Below are positions 6,496 through 14,004 of a stretch of DNA of 19,375 nt, piece after piece. The stretch's first letter is position 1. The number at the start of each line of letters is the position of its first letter. This DNA comes from an uncultured Collinsella sp. (GTDB taxonomy: Bacteria > Actinomycetota > Coriobacteriia > Coriobacteriales > Coriobacteriaceae), in the NCBI GenBank assembly GCA_900546115.1, contig URBQ01000040.1:1-19375 (forward strand). Direction: 5' to 3'. The notes under the pieces were generated by a model, which did no database searches, was not told where the DNA came from, and saw only the letters and a list, made by a program, of their open reading frames with translations. A program made the position numbers and the translations under genes.

Positions 6496-8256
6496 TTACT
6501 CCTGCTCGGACTCCTCGGCCTGCTTACGGCTGCGGATGAGGTGAGCCACACCGATGCACAGCACCGCGCCACCAGCAATCCAAGTGAAGGTCACGCCATT
6601 AAGACCGGTCAGCGGGAGGTTGGAGCCCTTCTTGTCGACGATGGTGAAGCTGAGCTTGCCGACTTCAGCTTTCGCGGAGCCCTCCTGAACAACATCTTGA
6701 CCTGCCACAATGGCGCTCGTCGTGTCGGGCGTCACATTCGCACCGTCCTGATTGAGCGTGCGGCTGATAGTAAAGGTCACACCGTTTGCCGCGGAGTTGT
6801 TGTAGCCAGGCGCAGGCTTAACCTCCGTGAGGATATAGGTGCCCTCATCGAGGCCGACAACGTTGATCTTGCCTTCGGAGGTGGTGGTCAGTATTGCTTC
6901 ATTCTCATTTGACGTCGTGGTGCCGTCGGCCTTGATAAATTTGCTGGTGCCTTGCTCCTTCAGCGTGAATTCGACGTCTTTGAGAGTCTTAGGGTTGCCG
7001 GCCTCATCATTATCGCTGCCAACCTTGGTAACGTCGATACCATAGGTGTAGTCGTAGGCCGGATGGTCAACCGTGGTACCGGTGCCATTGGTGTGCGGGT
7101 TGTTGGAATAGGTCAACTTGACATTGTTCACCTGGGCCTTGCCGAGCATATCCGCGTTAATCTTGCCAGCAACCAGTTTTGCCTCATAGTTCACATAGAC
7201 TGTCGAACTACCGTCAACGTTGATGAGATTGCCGGCCTTATCCTTTGCTTCTTTGAGGTTCTCGAAGGAAACAGTGAGCGTATTCGTGCTTTCCCCCGGG
7301 ACATAGGTCGCGCTGTAGCAAGCGGGATCCACGACTGAATCGTCAATCTTGACCTCAACGACTGGGTTACCACCCTGAAGCTCTGGAACCATCGTGGAGG
7401 GGAGCTCGTCAGTGAAAGTGTAGCTGTACTTGACATACGTGTTAATGTTGCTAGCCACAGTGCCGGCAAGCTGATATTCAACAGGCTGTTCAGCAGCGGA
7501 GTCGGCAGCCTTGTTGGCTGCGGTAAAGACATTCTTGCTATCGTCCGTAACAAACTTGCCGTTCTTGTCATCCTTTACGGCCTTGGTCACTTTGGGGACG
7601 TCCTTCTTGGGGGCCACGTTAACGTCAGAACCACCGACGATGGTGAAAATCGGCGAGGTATACGCATCAGTATTGCCATTAGCACCGCTGGTCGTACTGG
7701 GCGTATCGGTCACGAAAAGCCAGTAGCCATTATCAAGATCCTTAAAGCTACCTTTGGTGGAATCGCTTGGCTTTGTCCACGTGAGGGTCTTGTCCCCTTC
7801 CAAGGCCTTGGCAATCAAGTCAAGAGTTGTACCAGTATCAACCGCCGTAGTCTCTCCAAAATTAGAGCCCTGAGTCGTGCTGATGAACTCCGCCCACGTC
7901 TGGGCGTCAGCATCTACGTCAGGTGCTCCAGTAACGTCTTTGAGCGCAGTCGTAACGAGGGTTTTCACATTACCCGGAGCCCACTGAATATCGGAAAGAG
8001 TCTTAGCGGCCGAGCCATCCCAGCTCCCATCGCCCTTCTGATCCTGCGTGACCTTCGCGGTGAAGATCTGAATGCCCTTGAATGTCGTGCCGGTGTATGT
8101 TTCGTCGGTGATAGCCACCTTACCCTTCTCCGTGGCCACCGTCGGCGTGCCCTCGGCAAACGCCATCGTAACCGGGGCCATGACGCCGCCAAAGCTCAGC
8201 GCTGCTGTGAGGCCGGCGGTTACTGCCAGGCGTGCGATGTTCTTACTCATGCTCAT
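6496..8256 (-). CDS. LPLTG-anchored pilin subunit (probable shaft pilin)
   Basis: This is a secreted, sortase-assembled fimbrial subunit of 586 residues. It has a signal peptide (about 1-34, ending AFA), an N-terminal domain, and a pilin motif VNVAPKK (P216, K217) whose lysine should join the next subunit. A D2-type isopeptide domain (VEYQLAGTVASNINTY) and a C-terminal SpaA-like domain follow. The E-box is YILTEVKPAPGY (474-485, E478), and the sorting signal is LPLTG (547-551) with TM and basic tail. I chose ATG 8256 because GGAGG precedes it by 8 nt; upstream starts would give an implausible basic leader. Motifs and position before the terminator suggest the main shaft subunit, but that role is inferred. 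The N-terminal domain resembles that of the next pilin upstream. Confidence 0.92.
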   Translation of the reverse strand: MSMSKNIARLAVTAGLTAALSFGGVMAPVTMAFAEGTPTVATEKGKVAITDETYTGTTFKGIQIFTAKVTQDQKGDGSWDGSAAKTLSDIQWAPGNVKTLVTTALKDVTGAPDVDADAQTWAEFISTTQGSNFGETTAVDTGTTLDLIAKALEGDKTLTWTKPSDSTKGSFKDLDNGYWLFVTDTPSTTSGANGNTDAYTSPIFTIVGGSDVNVAPKKDVPKVTKAVKDDKNGKFVTDDSKNVFTAANKAADSAAEQPVEYQLAGTVASNINTYVKYSYTFTDELPSTMVPELQGGNPVVEVKIDDSVVDPACYSATYVPGESTNTLTVSFENLKEAKDKAGNLINVDGSSTVYVNYEAKLVAGKINADMLGKAQVNNVKLTYSNNPHTNGTGTTVDHPAYDYTYGIDVTKVGSDNDEAGNPKTLKDVEFTLKEQGTSKFIKADGTTTSNENEAILTTTSEGKINVVGLDEGTYILTEVKPAPGYNNSAANGVTFTISRTLNQDGANVTPDTTSAIVAGQDVVQEGSAKAEVGKLSFTIVDKKGSNLPLTGLNGVTFTWIAGGAVLCIGVAHLIRSRKQAEESEQE

Positions 8257-8339
8257 CTTCTTTTCCTCCGTTTTCCGTTTGATTCTCATTCGATCGGTCA
8301 TCATCTGTCTGTGTCTTAGCATCTACTTCGCTACGTCTC

Positions 8340-8358
8340 GCCCCGCTCTCTGTGGGGC
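8340..8358 (-). promoter_or_regulatory. Small hairpin between the two pilin genes
   Basis: GCCCC and GGGGC form a 5-bp stem with a 9-nt loop just after the stop of the MPSTG pilin. There is no U-tract, so it is unlikely to end transcription. It could be a processing or stability element that sets unequal levels of the two pilins, but this is speculative. Confidence 0.25.
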
Positions 8359-8364
8359 TGCCAG

Positions 8365-10032
8365 CTACTCTTTATGGCTGCCACCTCCCCGCTTGACCAG
8401 GAGCGCGACCACGATGAGCGCGGCTCCGGCGACCGCTGCGGCGGCCGCGGCGTACATTGCCATATCGCCAGTCGAGGGCATGAAGCCTCCGGTGGTAATG
8501 CTAGGGGGTGTGCCGGTGGGCGTGTTAATGAGCGACGCCTCCAGACTGCCAGTCGACCCGTCCGCGCTGTCGGCGCGCAGGGGCGACTCGGCCGTGATGG
8601 TGAGTTTGGGCTTGGCGGCGGCCACCTGGTCGACGTCCAGGCCCTCGGCCTTGACCGTCACGGAGCGCGTGCCCTCAAAGGCGGTGTAGCCCTTGGGCGC
8701 CTTGAGCTCGCGGACCTCCAGCTTGCCCGGGTCCACGCCCGAGACGGTCACGCGGCCGTCCTCGCCCGTGGTGACGGTGGCCTTGCCTTGCGCATCCCAC
8801 GTGCCGTCGGCCGCCAGCGCGCGACCGCGGTCGTCGGTGATGCTCAGGACCGCCCCGGGCAGCGGCTTGTCGCCGTCGCTGCCGCGCTTGGTGAGCGCGA
8901 GATCCCAGGTGTAGGCGCATGCATCGTCGCTCGGCGTGCTGGTGAAGCCGGCATCGCTGAACTGGTCGGCAAAGGGAGAGCGCGGGTAACGCAGGTAGAC
9001 CTCGTTGGGGTTGCCCTTCGCGATGCCGTGGTTGCACGCGCTGTTGAGCGGCGCGTTGTACACGGCGACCACGCGGGCGCCCGCGGTGAAGGCGTCGGCC
9101 CCGCCGAGCGCGGCGATGAGGTCGCCGGTACGCACGGTGAAGGTTCCGTCAACCGCTACCTTGGTGGCGCACTGGGCCGTGATGTCGGTCCAGCCCTTCG
9201 CGGGCTCGGTGTCGGCTCGGCCGTCCTTGCCGGTCTGGACGGCGTCGAAGCCACCGTCCGCGCCCGCCGCCACGTACACGCGCATGCTCGCGGCCACCTT
9301 GGAGGGGTCGAGCCCCGCGCTCATGGTGTCGACGAACCGCACCGCGTAGGTGTCGTAGGCCGTGAGCCCCGCCGGGACCGTGGCAGAGAGGCGCCAGTAC
9401 AGGTCGTCGGCGACCGTGGCGTCGGCGGCCTTCTGCCATGCGGCGGTGCTGTCCTCCAGCACGTGCTTGGCCACCTTGGGGGTCGCGGCCTTGGGCTTGA
9501 CGGTGACGGCGCTGCCGCCCACCAGGGCCATGATCGGCGCGGTGCCGGCCTCGCCCTGGGCGATGGCGTCGTCGTCGGCGACGATGAGCCAGTAGCCGCA
9601 GGGCAGCTCGGCCGCCGTGCCCGCGTTGAGGGCCGCGAGCTCGGCGCCAGAGCTCTGGAGGGAACGAGCGAGCTGCGCGCTCAGCGCGCTCGTAAGGTGG
9701 GAATCGGTGTTGAGCCACTCGGCAGCTTCCTGCGCGGTGGTCTGGGAATTGGGCATGCCGGCGCTGTGCAGCACAGGCAGCGCGGCGTCGCGCACGGCGT
9801 TGCTTGCCCAGGCGAGGTCGGTGGCGATCTTGGCGTCGCTGTCGCCGTCGACGACGTTGGCGCTAAAGATCTGGTAGGCGTCGTAGCTGCGCGCCACGGT
9901 GCCGCTCACCGTGATGGAACCGGTCGAGGTCGGCGCGGCCTGCGCGGATGCGGGGAACACAACCGCGCAGGTGCCGATCAGGAGGGTAAGCAGCGCAAAC
10001 AAGATCGGGAAGGAGCAAACTTTCTTATTCAC
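8365..10032 (-). CDS. MPSTG-anchored pilin subunit
   Basis: This is a secreted pilus subunit of 555 residues. It has a signal peptide (cleavage near ASAQA-AP), an N-terminal domain like that of the LPLTG pilin (YDAYQIFSANVVDGD; GYWLIVAD), and a pilin-like motif VTVKPK (about 176-181). A D2-type domain (LYWRLSATVPAGLTAYDTY) and a SpaA-like domain with E-box LEVRELKAPKGY follow. The sorting signal is MPSTG (518-522) with an Ala/Val-rich TM and KRGGGSHKE. M in place of L at the first LPXTG position is unusual. I chose the GTG at 10032 because GGAGGT lies 7 nt before it. The start overlaps the upstream adhesin stop (GTGAATAA), so translation is probably coupled. The gene looks clearly GC-richer and its protein Ala-richer than the flanking pilus genes. 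It could be a basal or shaft pilin. Confidence 0.9.
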   Translation of the reverse strand: MNKKVCSFPILFALLTLLIGTCAVVFPASAQAAPTSTGSITVSGTVARSYDAYQIFSANVVDGDSDAKIATDLAWASNAVRDAALPVLHSAGMPNSQTTAQEAAEWLNTDSHLTSALSAQLARSLQSSGAELAALNAGTAAELPCGYWLIVADDDAIAQGEAGTAPIMALVGGSAVTVKPKAATPKVAKHVLEDSTAAWQKAADATVADDLYWRLSATVPAGLTAYDTYAVRFVDTMSAGLDPSKVAASMRVYVAAGADGGFDAVQTGKDGRADTEPAKGWTDITAQCATKVAVDGTFTVRTGDLIAALGGADAFTAGARVVAVYNAPLNSACNHGIAKGNPNEVYLRYPRSPFADQFSDAGFTSTPSDDACAYTWDLALTKRGSDGDKPLPGAVLSITDDRGRALAADGTWDAQGKATVTTGEDGRVTVSGVDPGKLEVRELKAPKGYTAFEGTRSVTVKAEGLDVDQVAAAKPKLTITAESPLRADSADGSTGSLEASLINTPTGTPPSITTGGFMPSTGDMAMYAAAAAAVAGAALIVVALLVKRGGGSHKE

Positions 10033-11530
10033 GACGCTTACCTCCCTTCGCATTCGCCTTGCGACGAATGTGCATCCAGGCCGCAGCAGCGCAAAGCACC
10101 ACCGCGCCGGCAAGGTACGTCAGAGTGACGCCCGACATACCAGAAAGGGGCAAAGAGGTGGAGTAGGTGTTGGTGAAGGTGGGGGTGGAACTTTCAGTGA
10201 GTTCGCGGCCCATGTCGTTGGTCACTGGCTTGCCATCACGATCCTGAATCTGCTTGTAGGTCGCAGTGACGTCGATATGGTGGTTAGAGTCGTCAGTCGC
10301 GTTAACCGTAATCTGATAGACCGACTTGTCGTACGTATAGTGCGAGAACAGCGAACCGTCGTCTTTCTCGCGCACGTAGTACGTGAAGGTCTTGGAAGCA
10401 CCACGGCCAGCGGGGCCAGACGCGAGCTGGTCGAGTTGATCGAGTTTGTAATCAATCTTGTCGAAGCTCAGGGTCTGGGACTTGTCGCCGTCGGCAGTGG
10501 TGGACTTGCTGCTAACGATATCCGTAAAATCTGTGTCGGTCGCAAGCTGGAGCGTGAACTCCTTCATCTCGCCACCCTCAACGACCTTAGTCGCCATAGG
10601 CGTCCAGGAGCCCTTCGAGTCGTACGGAGTGAACTTGTTAGTGAAAGTCGTGGAGTCACCCTCACAGATAATTGGATAATAGTCTCCACTCTTCTGCACC
10701 TTGCTCCTCGCTTTTACGTTCTCCCACTTCCCAGACGACTCGCGGAATTCGTACTTGGTTACACCGACGTTTTTAATCGTGTAGTTATGGATGTAAAGAT
10801 CCTTCAGTTGGCTTGAGTTTTCTTTACTCGGAACAGACATGAGCAAGGTCTTGGTATCTTCGGCCGTCACCACAATCTTATACACGCTGGAGTCGTACGT
10901 GATGCCAGAATCACCACCGGGGTCTTCGACCAAGTAGTATGTGATTTCGTTACCCGCGCCACTCGATGCGAATTGTTCACCAAGGTCGAACGTAATGCTG
11001 CCTTCTGCATCATTTGCTGCTGTTCCAACCTCGGTGCAAACGTCGCGATTGAATGTCGTGCCAGCTGTCGTGCCAGCCAAAGGGTCGTCTGAATCCTTGC
11101 GATACACCGTAAAGGAGAACTCCCCATCATTGAGCTTGCGGCCTTCCAGCTTCTTGGTCGCCTTGAGCTTGAGGCTCGGATAGACATACGTGTCCTCAGG
11201 CGCGCCCATGTACAGGTCGCCGTTCGACATGATGCCGCCGCCATGGTTCCAGGAATAATTGCCCGTGATAAACGTCGCGCCCGCCTCTAGCGCAGCCTTT
11301 CGCGCATTGATCGCCTCGGGGTCTTGAGCCTTAACATCCGAACTCAGGCCGATGCTTTTATATACCTGCACGCCACCGTTAGCGGGGATAGTAATGGCTT
11401 TCTGGAGCTCTAAGCTTCCCCGATACTTAGCATCGCCGCCGCCAAGCATTTTGCCAATCACCGCCGCGATCGGAGTCGTATGACCCTCCGCCGCAAGGAA
11501 GAAGTCCGCGTGGCCGTTTTCGCGAAACAC
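10025..11530 (-). CDS. Pilus tip adhesin, C-terminal part (out of frame)
   Basis: This frame encodes the stalk and anchor of the adhesin whose first part is at 11562-13466. The 501 residues from the first possible start contain two or more FctA/Spy0128-like pilin isopeptide repeats (ATKKLEGRKLNDGEFSFTVY; ATKVVEGGEMKEFTLQL). The end is an LPLSG sorting signal (460-464) with TM and basic tail RRKANAKGGKRRE. The nominal GTG at 11530 has no Shine-Dalgarno sequence and no signal peptide follows, so independent translation is unlikely. The open frame runs back to the C7 tract at 11587-11593. Loss of one C joins it to the first part, with the junction reading TPHLSGGGHGKDQDSDAYN, for a total of 1146 residues. 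Its TAA overlaps the GTG of the next pilin. Confidence 0.85.
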   Translation of the reverse strand: MFRENGHADFFLAAEGHTTPIAAVIGKMLGGGDAKYRGSLELQKAITIPANGGVQVYKSIGLSSDVKAQDPEAINARKAALEAGATFITGNYSWNHGGGIMSNGDLYMGAPEDTYVYPSLKLKATKKLEGRKLNDGEFSFTVYRKDSDDPLAGTTAGTTFNRDVCTEVGTAANDAEGSITFDLGEQFASSGAGNEITYYLVEDPGGDSGITYDSSVYKIVVTAEDTKTLLMSVPSKENSSQLKDLYIHNYTIKNVGVTKYEFRESSGKWENVKARSKVQKSGDYYPIICEGDSTTFTNKFTPYDSKGSWTPMATKVVEGGEMKEFTLQLATDTDFTDIVSSKSTTADGDKSQTLSFDKIDYKLDQLDQLASGPAGRGASKTFTYYVREKDDGSLFSHYTYDKSVYQITVNATDDSNHHIDVTATYKQIQDRDGKPVTNDMGRELTESSTPTFTNTYSTSLPLSGMSGVTLTYLAGAVVLCAAAAWMHIRRKANAKGGKRRE

Positions 11531-11561
11531 TTCGGCATTGTAGGCGTCGGAGTCCTGGTCC

Positions 11562-13466
11562 TTACCGTGACCACCGCCGGAAAGATGGGGGGGTGCCGTT
11601 ATTGCCTGTATTACTCACGGATTCGTAGTCGTTCGCGTTTTGCTCATTTCCGGCAGAAGTATTACCGAAAATCGCCGTGCCGTCGGTGCCTGTCACCAAA
11701 GTCTTACCCGTCGGGCAAACCGCAACGCCGCCACCGTAGCCACCGGCCTCATTGCTGCTTATATAGGAGTTATAGACAAATAGCCTACCAGCATTAGACG
11801 CGACCTTAGAATCGCCCTGGACGAAGATGCCGCCTCCACCCCAGTCAAAGCGAGACATGCAGTGGTTATTAGTGATATAGACTGGATTTGAATTTGACGT
11901 TCCTTTTATCATCGCGTCAACCATCTGGCCCACGCGAATGCCGGCACCCTCAGAGCGAAAACTCACGTTAGAGGCAATAGTTCCCCCCGTAATGTTGAGC
12001 CATGCCATTGTCTTTCGCGAGCTCGCCCCTTGGTGTTCGATGTCGGTCACATAGACGCCGCCGCCGGCTTCCTCAGAATAGTTGCCCGTGATCTGGCCGC
12101 CCGAAATGGTGACATGAGTACCGTTTTTAGCGGCAAGTCCAGCACCGCCATGATCGCCATTACCATCGTTACCACAGTAATTGGCATATTTATTGTTAGT
12201 AATGTAGCCACCAGAAACAGTAACGCTGCCGCCTTCGGCCATGATGCCGCCGCCGAAACCAACACCAGTAGCAAGCGTGCTGTTGCCGGAGATTACGCCA
12301 TTAGTTATGTTGACCGTGGAGTCTTTAGCATACACACCACCGCCACTAGGAGCACTGTTGCCGGCAATTACGCCACCGGAAACCTCGAGGGTCGAATTAA
12401 CGTGTATTTCAATTCCGCCGCCCGCACCCGAGCCAGAAGCTCCACACACATAGCCGCCGCGCATGTTGACGGTAGAGCCGTTCTCGGCATAGACCAAGCT
12501 GCTAACGCTGCCGCCTTGTTTTTGCGTGATCACGCCGCTCACAAGGTTAAACGTGCCGCCCTTGCCGTTGTTGTTATATAGATTGATGAGCTTTAGATTT
12601 GCGTTGCCGCCGCACGCCACGATGGCGCCTTTAATCTCAACGTCATGTTTGACAAGTGTCTCGGTTGTGCCTGTTCCGCTCGGGGACGATTCGGTCACGT
12701 AGTAGGTAAGATTAGATGGAATGTTATCGTTATCGTAAGTCAGTTCGGCATTCTTGCCATAATTGGCGGCATTCTTGTCATAATTATCGGCATTCAGGCT
12801 CTGCCCCTGATCAGCTAGCTGCTGGCCCTCGCTGACCGTCTCACCCACCTGTGCAGAATCCCTAATTGTAAGTGACGCACCACCGGCAACATTGAATAAC
12901 GGCTTGTCGGCGCTCGAGTGCTTAATCTTATGACCACTTAGGTCAAGGGTGATATTGCTGCCGCCTTTGTTAAGTGTGATTTCACCAGGAAAGTCAATAT
13001 CAGCCGCAAGCGTAAAGCTGGCGGTTTGATTTTCCTCAACGCCTAGAAGCTTTCCCTGCAAGTCACCGGCATTCTTGATGTCCGTGGCTGTCTCTTCGCT
13101 CGCCACAGCCTCCTCGGCTGACGAACCAGCGCCATCGTCGATCGCTTCATTTTCTTCTGCCTGCGACTCGTCCTTGGGCTGCTCCTCCTGCTGGATTTCG
13201 TCGTCGCCCGCAGCATCGTCACTATTCTGGTTTTCGGTATCCCCGTTGTTGGTGTTGCCTACATCAGTAGACTCACTTGAGGAACCCCCCCCCATCACAG
13301 TTTCCTCGGTAGAAACCGTCTGGGCATCGTTGGCAATGGCCTGCGAGATCGGAGGCATGACGAGCGACAGTACCAGGCTCAAAACGGAGGCTCCGCACAA
13401 AACGCCTGCCAGCACACGGCGCGTCGCTTTATTACTCTGCTTAGATTTATCCGAATTCGCTTTCAT
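11562..13466 (-). CDS. Pilus tip adhesin, N-terminal part (beta-helix), frameshifted
   Basis: The 634-residue product starts with a signal peptide (basic RR, then LAGVLCGASVLSLVLSLV, cleavage near QAIA). An acidic Ser/Glu/Asp-rich linker (about 60-125) follows. From about 150 to 620 there are Gly/Asn-rich repeats such as VSGGVIAGNSAPSGGGVYAK and ISGGQITGNYSEEAGGGVYV, typical of a right-handed parallel beta-helix. Such folds occur on large surface adhesins, here probably the pilus tip. GGGGAGGAG precedes the ATG. The frame ends in TPPSFRRWSR right after a C7 tract (11587-11593), so the product as written lacks stalk and anchor and would be secreted. A G9 tract (13285-13293) covers codons 58-61. 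First gene of the pilus operon. Ligand unknown. Confidence 0.88.
   Translation of the reverse strand: MKANSDKSKQSNKATRRVLAGVLCGASVLSLVLSLVMPPISQAIANDAQTVSTEETVMGGGSSSESTDVGNTNNGDTENQNSDDAAGDDEIQQEEQPKDESQAEENEAIDDGAGSSAEEAVASEETATDIKNAGDLQGKLLGVEENQTASFTLAADIDFPGEITLNKGGSNITLDLSGHKIKHSSADKPLFNVAGGASLTIRDSAQVGETVSEGQQLADQGQSLNADNYDKNAANYGKNAELTYDNDNIPSNLTYYVTESSPSGTGTTETLVKHDVEIKGAIVACGGNANLKLINLYNNNGKGGTFNLVSGVITQKQGGSVSSLVYAENGSTVNMRGGYVCGASGSGAGGGIEIHVNSTLEVSGGVIAGNSAPSGGGVYAKDSTVNITNGVISGNSTLATGVGFGGGIMAEGGSVTVSGGYITNNKYANYCGNDGNGDHGGAGLAAKNGTHVTISGGQITGNYSEEAGGGVYVTDIEHQGASSRKTMAWLNITGGTIASNVSFRSEGAGIRVGQMVDAMIKGTSNSNPVYITNNHCMSRFDWGGGGIFVQGDSKVASNAGRLFVYNSYISSNEAGGYGGGVAVCPTGKTLVTGTDGTAIFGNTSAGNEQNANDYESVSNTGNNGTPPSFRRWSR
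11587..11593 (-). repeat. C7 homopolymer tract at the adhesin frameshift
   Basis: Seven C residues on the coding strand (ACC CCC CCA) lie at codons 625-627 of the adhesin. With C7 the frame stops seven codons later. With C6 it continues into the FctA-like repeats and the LPLSG anchor. A slipped-strand contingency tract, ribosomal +1 slippage on CCC-C, and an assembly indel would all produce this picture. Confidence 0.85.
13285..13293 (-). repeat. G9 homopolymer tract near the adhesin N-terminus
   Basis: Nine G residues on the coding strand (ATG GGG GGG GGT) fall in codons 58-61, just after the signal peptide. It is the longest mononucleotide run I see in the window. With G8 translation stops after codon 68 (TAG); with G10 it stops after codon 64 (TGA). 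G9 leaves the beta-helix frame open. This is the form of a classical slipped-strand on/off switch. Confidence 0.85.
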
Positions 13467-13566
13467 CGATGTCTCCTCCCCAAGAGACCGCGATCTTGCT
13501 CTTTCACCATCAAACTTGGGCGCGCAACCTATAATTGCTCGCGCTCGATATGCATATTATTACTCT

Positions 13567-13578
13567 TTGTTTAAACAA
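13567..13578. promoter_or_regulatory. 12-bp palindrome over the adhesin -10 region
   Basis: TTGTTTAAACAA is a perfect 12-bp palindrome overlapping the proposed -10 box TTTAAA of the pilus operon. It could be a repressor or activator site. A shorter related palindrome, TTGTACAA, lies at 13726-13733. Confidence 0.35.
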
Positions 13579-13598
13579 CGCAAGCCTAACAATGTCAG
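13570..13598 (-). promoter_or_regulatory. Probable promoter of the pilus operon
   Basis: On the minus strand CTGACA (13593-13598) is followed after exactly 17 bp by TTTAAA (13570-13575). This matches the -35 box at five of six positions and the -10 box at four. The region is AT-rich and the leader would be roughly 95 nt. It is the best sigma-A-like match upstream of the adhesin. Confidence 0.45.
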
Positions 13599-13918
13599 TT
13601 TTGCTTTACGTTGCCTTAACTTCTTGACAATTATTCAAACTATGCATTGTTTTTCGAGGGTTAAATTTCGGAAAGACGCTGGTAAACTCGTTAGCAAATC
13701 TAGATAAATGACACTTTATCATTGTTTGTACAACACTTTGTTTTAACCCGCTCAATCTGTGAACGGTCAAAATTGCGCCGTGAATGGCAGTATATCTACC
13801 TGGAAATATTAGTTATGAGCTAATTGGTCAATTACTGCACAACTAGCGCGTGCCGATATGTTCATACATCGACACTTGAATGGCATCGCATGTTACCGGC
13901 CGCAAATCTCCTCGCTAC

Positions 13919-13954
13919 AAAAAAGCGTCCCAACAATCGACTGTTGGGACGCTT
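13919..13954 (-). terminator. Strong intrinsic terminator of the HAD gene
   Basis: A perfect 13-bp stem (AAGCGTCCCAACA / TGTTGGGACGCTT) with a 6-nt loop is followed on the minus strand by TTTTTT. It is about 50 bp beyond the HAD stop and insulates the pilus operon from upstream transcription. Confidence 0.92.
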
Positions 13955-13960
13955 GGAAAA

Positions 13961-13994
13961 CCACCACAAAGGCGCTCTGCCCTCTTTGTGGCTG
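13961..13994. repeat. 34-bp palindromic element, copy B (degenerate)
   Basis: CCACCACAAA (13961-13970) and TTTGTGGCTG (13985-13994) flank a 14-nt loop. One arm has a mismatch, and the loop reads GAGGGCAGAGCGCC on the minus strand. It lies between the HAD stop and its terminator. Confidence 0.7.
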
Positions 13995-14004
13995 CCCCCC
14001 GGCG

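Larger units (their letters stand above)
13467..14004. other. AT-rich control region upstream of the pilus operon
   Basis: This 538-bp gap is clearly AT-richer (about 13530-13860) than the rest of the window and contains no credible gene. It holds the adhesin leader and Shine-Dalgarno sequence, the probable promoter with its palindrome, other A/T-rich inverted motifs, then the HAD terminator (13919-13954) and a 34-bp palindromic element (13961-13994). Its length suggests several regulator sites. Confidence 0.55.

Noticed and set aside
6079..6912. Protein gene on the plus strand in the gap after the pilins
   Set aside because: The frame crosses two terminator hairpins and runs antisense into the pilin. 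It has no Shine-Dalgarno sequence and no recognisable product.
8374..10128. 584-codon open frame on the plus strand
   Set aside because: It is antisense to the very GC-rich MPSTG pilin. The product is rich in Gly, Arg and Val with no domain, as expected of a shadow frame.
10025..11530. Independent gene starting at GTG 11530
   Set aside because: There is no Shine-Dalgarno sequence or signal peptide, and the frame continues upstream to the C7 tract. It is best read as the second half of the adhesin.
13623..13651. Rightward promoter with a perfect TTGACA box
   Set aside because: At 16-18-bp spacing no -10 box resembles TATAAT, and no plus-strand gene follows.
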